Assembly (NCBI GenBank): GCA_018385315.1
Contig: JAHAZJ010000156.1
Span: 1-54,355, forward strand
Length of the DNA stretch: 54,355 nucleotides
Direction of reading: 5' to 3'
Source of the DNA: Treponema sp.
GTDB taxonomy: Bacteria > Spirochaetota > Spirochaetia > Treponematales > Treponemataceae
Shown: piece after piece, positions 52,399-54,355 of the stretch
Layout of the letters: each line of letters opens with the position of its first letter
Position numbering within the stretch: position 1 is the first letter of the stretch
Position numbers and translations under genes: made by a program
The notes under the pieces: generated by a model
Database searches by the model: none
The model's input: the letters and a program-made list of their open reading frames with translations, nothing else
Told to the model about the DNA's origin: nothing

Positions 52399-52483
52399 AA
52401 AAAAAAAGAGGATGTCTAATAAAAGAATATAAAGAGCCATTTCGAGAAACTCTAATGACAATTCTTTTAAGACAGCCCCTTTG
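52399..52483 (-). terminator. Terminator after flgM
   Basis: On minus, AAAGGGGCTGTCTTAAAAGAAT (52482-52461) pairs imperfectly with the segment at 52428-52406, followed by nine T. The 30-base loop holds TTTCGAGAAACTCTAATGAC, like the dispersed intergenic repeat at 10473. The base AAAGGGGCTGTC is shared with the htpG terminator. Confidence 0.7.
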
Positions 52484-52518
52484 AATCAAAACTTGCTGTT
52501 AGATTTCAACTATAAAAA

Positions 52519-52806
52519 TTAAAGACCATAACTAGTCATAAGTTTTTCTGCAGTTGACTGGATGATAGCGTTACTTAAATAAGAAGGATCTTTAATTTTA
52601 GCTTTTACTTCTGCAATACGATCTGCACGTACATCAGGAGTATCAGCTGCAACTTTATCCATATAATAAGCTTCAGCCATTTCTACAGCTTCTTTTGAAA
52701 CTGAAATAGAGTCAGATTCTGCTTTCACTTTTGCAGAATTGTCTGTCTTGCGGATGTTCTGAACATTGTTCAACTGAGTAACATTGTTTACACCATTTAT
52801 CATCAT
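52519..52806 (-). CDS. flgM: Anti-sigma-28 factor FlgM
   Basis: This 95-residue protein has the FlgM shape: a disordered N-terminal half (asparagine-rich, VKAESDSISVSKEAVEMAEAY) and a conserved C-terminal VRADRIAEVKAKIKDPSYLSNAIIQSTAEKLMTSYGL (about 58-95) that binds FliA. It holds sigma-28 until the flagellar hook is complete. No other flagellar gene is in the window. A Shine-Dalgarno-like AGGACGTT precedes ATG 52806; ATG 52803 is also possible. It follows rsmI by 21 bases. Confidence 0.9.
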   Translation of the reverse strand: MMINGVNNVTQLNNVQNIRKTDNSAKVKAESDSISVSKEAVEMAEAYYMDKVAADTPDVRADRIAEVKAKIKDPSYLSNAIIQSTAEKLMTSYGL

Positions 52807-52827
52807 AACGTCCTACCCCTCTATACT

Positions 52828-53535
52828 TTAATTATCGGTATCTTCTTCAGAAAGTTGAATTCTTTTTGTACCAGAAATGAAAATTGCAAACTCACCTTTG
52901 ATTGAAGGTCTGTTTGTAAAGTCATCTCTTAATTCTTCAGCAGAACCACTAATAATCTCTTCATGGAGCTTAGTCAGTTCTCTTCCTACTACAACCCGCC
53001 TTGTACTATCAATATCGGCAATGTCAGATAAAAGTTTAGTAATTCTGAAGGGAGATTCGTAAATAATTATTGCATCTCCTGTGGACATTAATTCTCTTAA
53101 TCTGCTTCGTCGTTTACCTGGTTTTGGAGAAAGGAAGCCTTCGAAAATCAATGTTTTTCCACCAGAACCTGCTACGCTAATTAATGTAGCAAAAGCAGAA
53201 GCTCCTGGAATAGGAACAACATCATGTCCCCCTTCTCTAACACAGTCTACGAGAACGGCTCCCGGATCACTAATTCCTGGAGTACCGGCATCGCTGGCAT
53301 ATGCAACTGAATTTCCTTCATCCAAAAGTTTTACAATCTTTTCTGCCGCAAATTTTTCGTTTTGGGTTCTGCAGGAAATCAAAGGCTTTTTTATTTCAAA
53401 ATGATTTAAAAGCTGCAATGTATGACGAGTATCTTCTGCTGCTACATAGTCAACATTTTTTAATGTTTCTACAGCGCGATAAGTCATATCACTGAGATTT
53501 CCTATTGGCGTTCCAATTACATACAGTACAGACAC
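52828..53535 (-). CDS. rsmI: 16S rRNA (cytidine(1402)-2'-O)-methyltransferase RsmI
   Basis: This 235-residue tetrapyrrole-methylase-fold enzyme adds a 2'-O-methyl to C1402 in the ribosomal decoding centre. YVIGTPIGNLSDMTYRAVETL (3-23), VAAEDTRHT, SDAGTPGISDPG and PGASAFATLISVAGS are the family motifs in order. Start is GTG 53535: TATAAT (53547-53542) ends 6 bases before it and no Shine-Dalgarno is present, a leaderless GTG start. The length is slightly shorter than E. coli (286). Confidence 0.94.
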   Translation of the reverse strand: MSVLYVIGTPIGNLSDMTYRAVETLKNVDYVAAEDTRHTLQLLNHFEIKKPLISCRTQNEKFAAEKIVKLLDEGNSVAYASDAGTPGISDPGAVLVDCVREGGHDVVPIPGASAFATLISVAGSGGKTLIFEGFLSPKPGKRRSRLRELMSTGDAIIIYESPFRITKLLSDIADIDSTRRVVVGRELTKLHEEIISGSAEELRDDFTNRPSIKGEFAIFISGTKRIQLSEEDTDN

Positions 53536-53541
53536 AATACT

Positions 53542-53570
53542 ATTATAATAAGAAATAACTGTTCAAACAA
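53542..53570 (-). promoter_or_regulatory. rsmI promoter, predicted leaderless
   Basis: On minus, -35 TTGTTT (53570-53565), 17-base spacer and -10 TATAAT (53547-53542), then 6 bases to the GTG start. It overlaps the end of the upstream mgtC-like gene, so rsmI-flgM has its own promoter. Confidence 0.6.
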
Positions 53571-53571
53571 G

Positions 53572-54267
53572 TTAATTTTTGCTAAGAGAAATATTCGTAA
53601 TGCCTTCGATTTTATTCAAAGTTGCAATAAAATCTTTTGCATCTAAAGAGTCAGGAGAATGAACTGTATATATAAAGCACATTGTTGAATTTTCAAAAGA
53701 ATAGGTTAAATCAAAATCATGAATAGTTATTCCGCAGGATTTAATGATAGCTTTAATTTTTTTCTCATCAAAATCCAAAGATGAAACTGTAATTTTTAGG
53801 ATTTTTCGTTTTTCAATTGGAAAAACCTTTGTTTCAAGATTGCTTATTAAAACCAGAGTGATTACACAAAATACCAGGACTGTGGCAGCAGGCATATATA
53901 AACCGGCACCGCATGTAATACCCAGCGCCGCAGCTGCAAAAGTGATGGCTGCAGAAGTAAGTCCTCTAATATTTAATCCCTGATTGACTATAGCACCAGC
54001 TCCTAAAAAACCAACTCCGGTTACAATAGCGGCGGCAATTCTTGTTGGATCTCCTTTTTGTTCACCTGTTGCAGCCATATAGTAAGAAAGAATACTAAGC
54101 ATACAGGAAGAGATGCTGATTAAAATTAAAGTTCGAATTCCAACAGTGTGGTGCTGTTTTACTTTTCTTTCAAATCCCAAGACAAAACCACATATGAAAC
54201 TGGCAGTTATGCGACAAAAATAGTCAATATAGAGATTATCATTAATTAACTGTTGCAAAGTCTGCAT
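53572..54267 (-). CDS. MgtC/SapB family membrane protein
   Basis: This 231-residue protein has four to five N-terminal helices (about 15-150), with the MgtC motifs CGFVLGFERKVKQHHTVGIRTLILIS, DPTRIAAAIVTGVGFLGAGAI, and GLTSAAITFAAAALGITCGAG. A cytoplasmic ACT-like C-terminal domain (about 155-231) follows. The family is linked to Mg2+ and acid stress, but its transport role is disputed. A Shine-Dalgarno (CTGGAG) lies in the 15-base gap to the upstream partial gene. Confidence 0.9.
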   Translation of the reverse strand: MQTLQQLINDNLYIDYFCRITASFICGFVLGFERKVKQHHTVGIRTLILISISSCMLSILSYYMAATGEQKGDPTRIAAAIVTGVGFLGAGAIVNQGLNIRGLTSAAITFAAAALGITCGAGLYMPAATVLVFCVITLVLISNLETKVFPIEKRKILKITVSSLDFDEKKIKAIIKSCGITIHDFDLTYSFENSTMCFIYTVHSPDSLDAKDFIATLNKIEGITNISLSKN

Positions 54268-54282
54268 TTAGTCTCCAGAAAA

Positions 54283-54355
54283 TTATCTAAAGAAAGAGAA
54301 ACCTGTAGAAACTTTAGTACCTGGTTTTAACCATGTAGAAGCTTGTTTTACAGAC
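54283..54355 (-). CDS. 3' end of a gene that starts beyond the window
   Basis: In one minus-strand frame the last 73 bases encode SVKQASTWLKPGTKVSTGFSFFR and a stop (TAA, 54285-54283). The other two frames stop sooner. The alternating pattern ending in FSFFR could be a terminal beta-strand, but too little is visible to assign a family. It is 15 bases before the MgtC-like start, probably the same operon. Confidence 0.45.
   Translation of the reverse strand, partial: SVKQASTWLKPGTKVSTGFSFFR

Noticed and set aside
1..54355. CRISPR arrays, tRNA or rRNA genes, transposases
   Set aside because: No regularly spaced repeats of CRISPR size, no cloverleaf with a CCA-type acceptor, and no transposase-like protein were found by reading.

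Overview
The window reads as chromosome of a low-GC, gut- or rumen-type spirochaete, most likely a Treponema. This rests on the AT-rich coding style, a spirochaete-type hexokinase, FlgM, a fused PyrK-PyrD, DUF1846 and TIGR02757 proteins, many lipoproteins with short lipoboxes, and carbohydrate genes (GH20, GH43, nagA/nagB). The species call is inference; no rRNA or tRNA gene was seen. Genes cover almost everything, and the longest gene-free stretch is about 210 bases (7848-8056).

Layout: 1-1000, a PIN-domain toxin-antitoxin pair and a small acidic protein. 1048-3364, DUF3737, metallo-hydrolase and NudC. 3368-6995 (minus), nadE followed by a MutS-like ATPase. 7128-10452, a membrane-bound LuxR-type regulator divergent from a YiiX-like hydrolase and a lipoprotein. 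10531-12654, a MATE exporter divergent from a tRNA methylase. 12778-19467, a GlcNAc catabolic cluster: GH20-nagA-nagB-hexokinase on minus, divergent from a NagC-like ROK regulator and an acetyltransferase. 19478-22227, a TetR regulator divergent from a long-chain acyl-CoA ligase with a clean palindromic operator between them. 22361-29091, htpG, plsC, an amidohydrolase, a diguanylate cyclase and azlCD. 29187-33488 (minus), ftsK then GH43. 33563-40798, an FMN-dependent oxidoreductase, GlsB-like protein, pyrF, CotH lipoprotein, pyrK-pyrD fusion and SGNH lipoprotein. 40767-41938 (minus), FMN-binding-like protein and queH. 42039-45931, DUF1846, TIGR02757, coaX and an ECF S component. 45954-50365, trkA, trkH and an ATPase-HDOD protein. 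50376-54355 (minus), MgtC, rsmI, flgM, an iron-ADH-like pseudoenzyme and a SpoU methylase.

The most consistent unexplained signal is regulatory. At least a dozen first-in-operon genes have a TATAAT-like -10 box ending 6-7 bases before the start codon and no Shine-Dalgarno, which predicts leaderless mRNAs. Operon-internal genes and some others carry normal Shine-Dalgarno sequences. Other points of interest are a divergent LuxR/YiiX/lipoprotein module with a direct-repeat site, an iron-ADH paralogue that has lost all three metal histidines, a GC-rich palindromic element apparently inserted in frame in a coding region, an 11-bp tandem repeat joining two genes, and a terminator hairpin that abuts a start codon.

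Functional logic: the nag cluster would hydrolyse imported chitobiose-like sugars in the cytoplasm, phosphorylate GlcNAc, deacetylate and deaminate it to fructose-6-P. CoaX plus the ECF S component suggests pantothenate uptake and phosphorylation. PyrF and PyrKD supply pyrimidines. TrkA/TrkH handle K+ uptake. FlgM indicates flagellar sigma-28 control.
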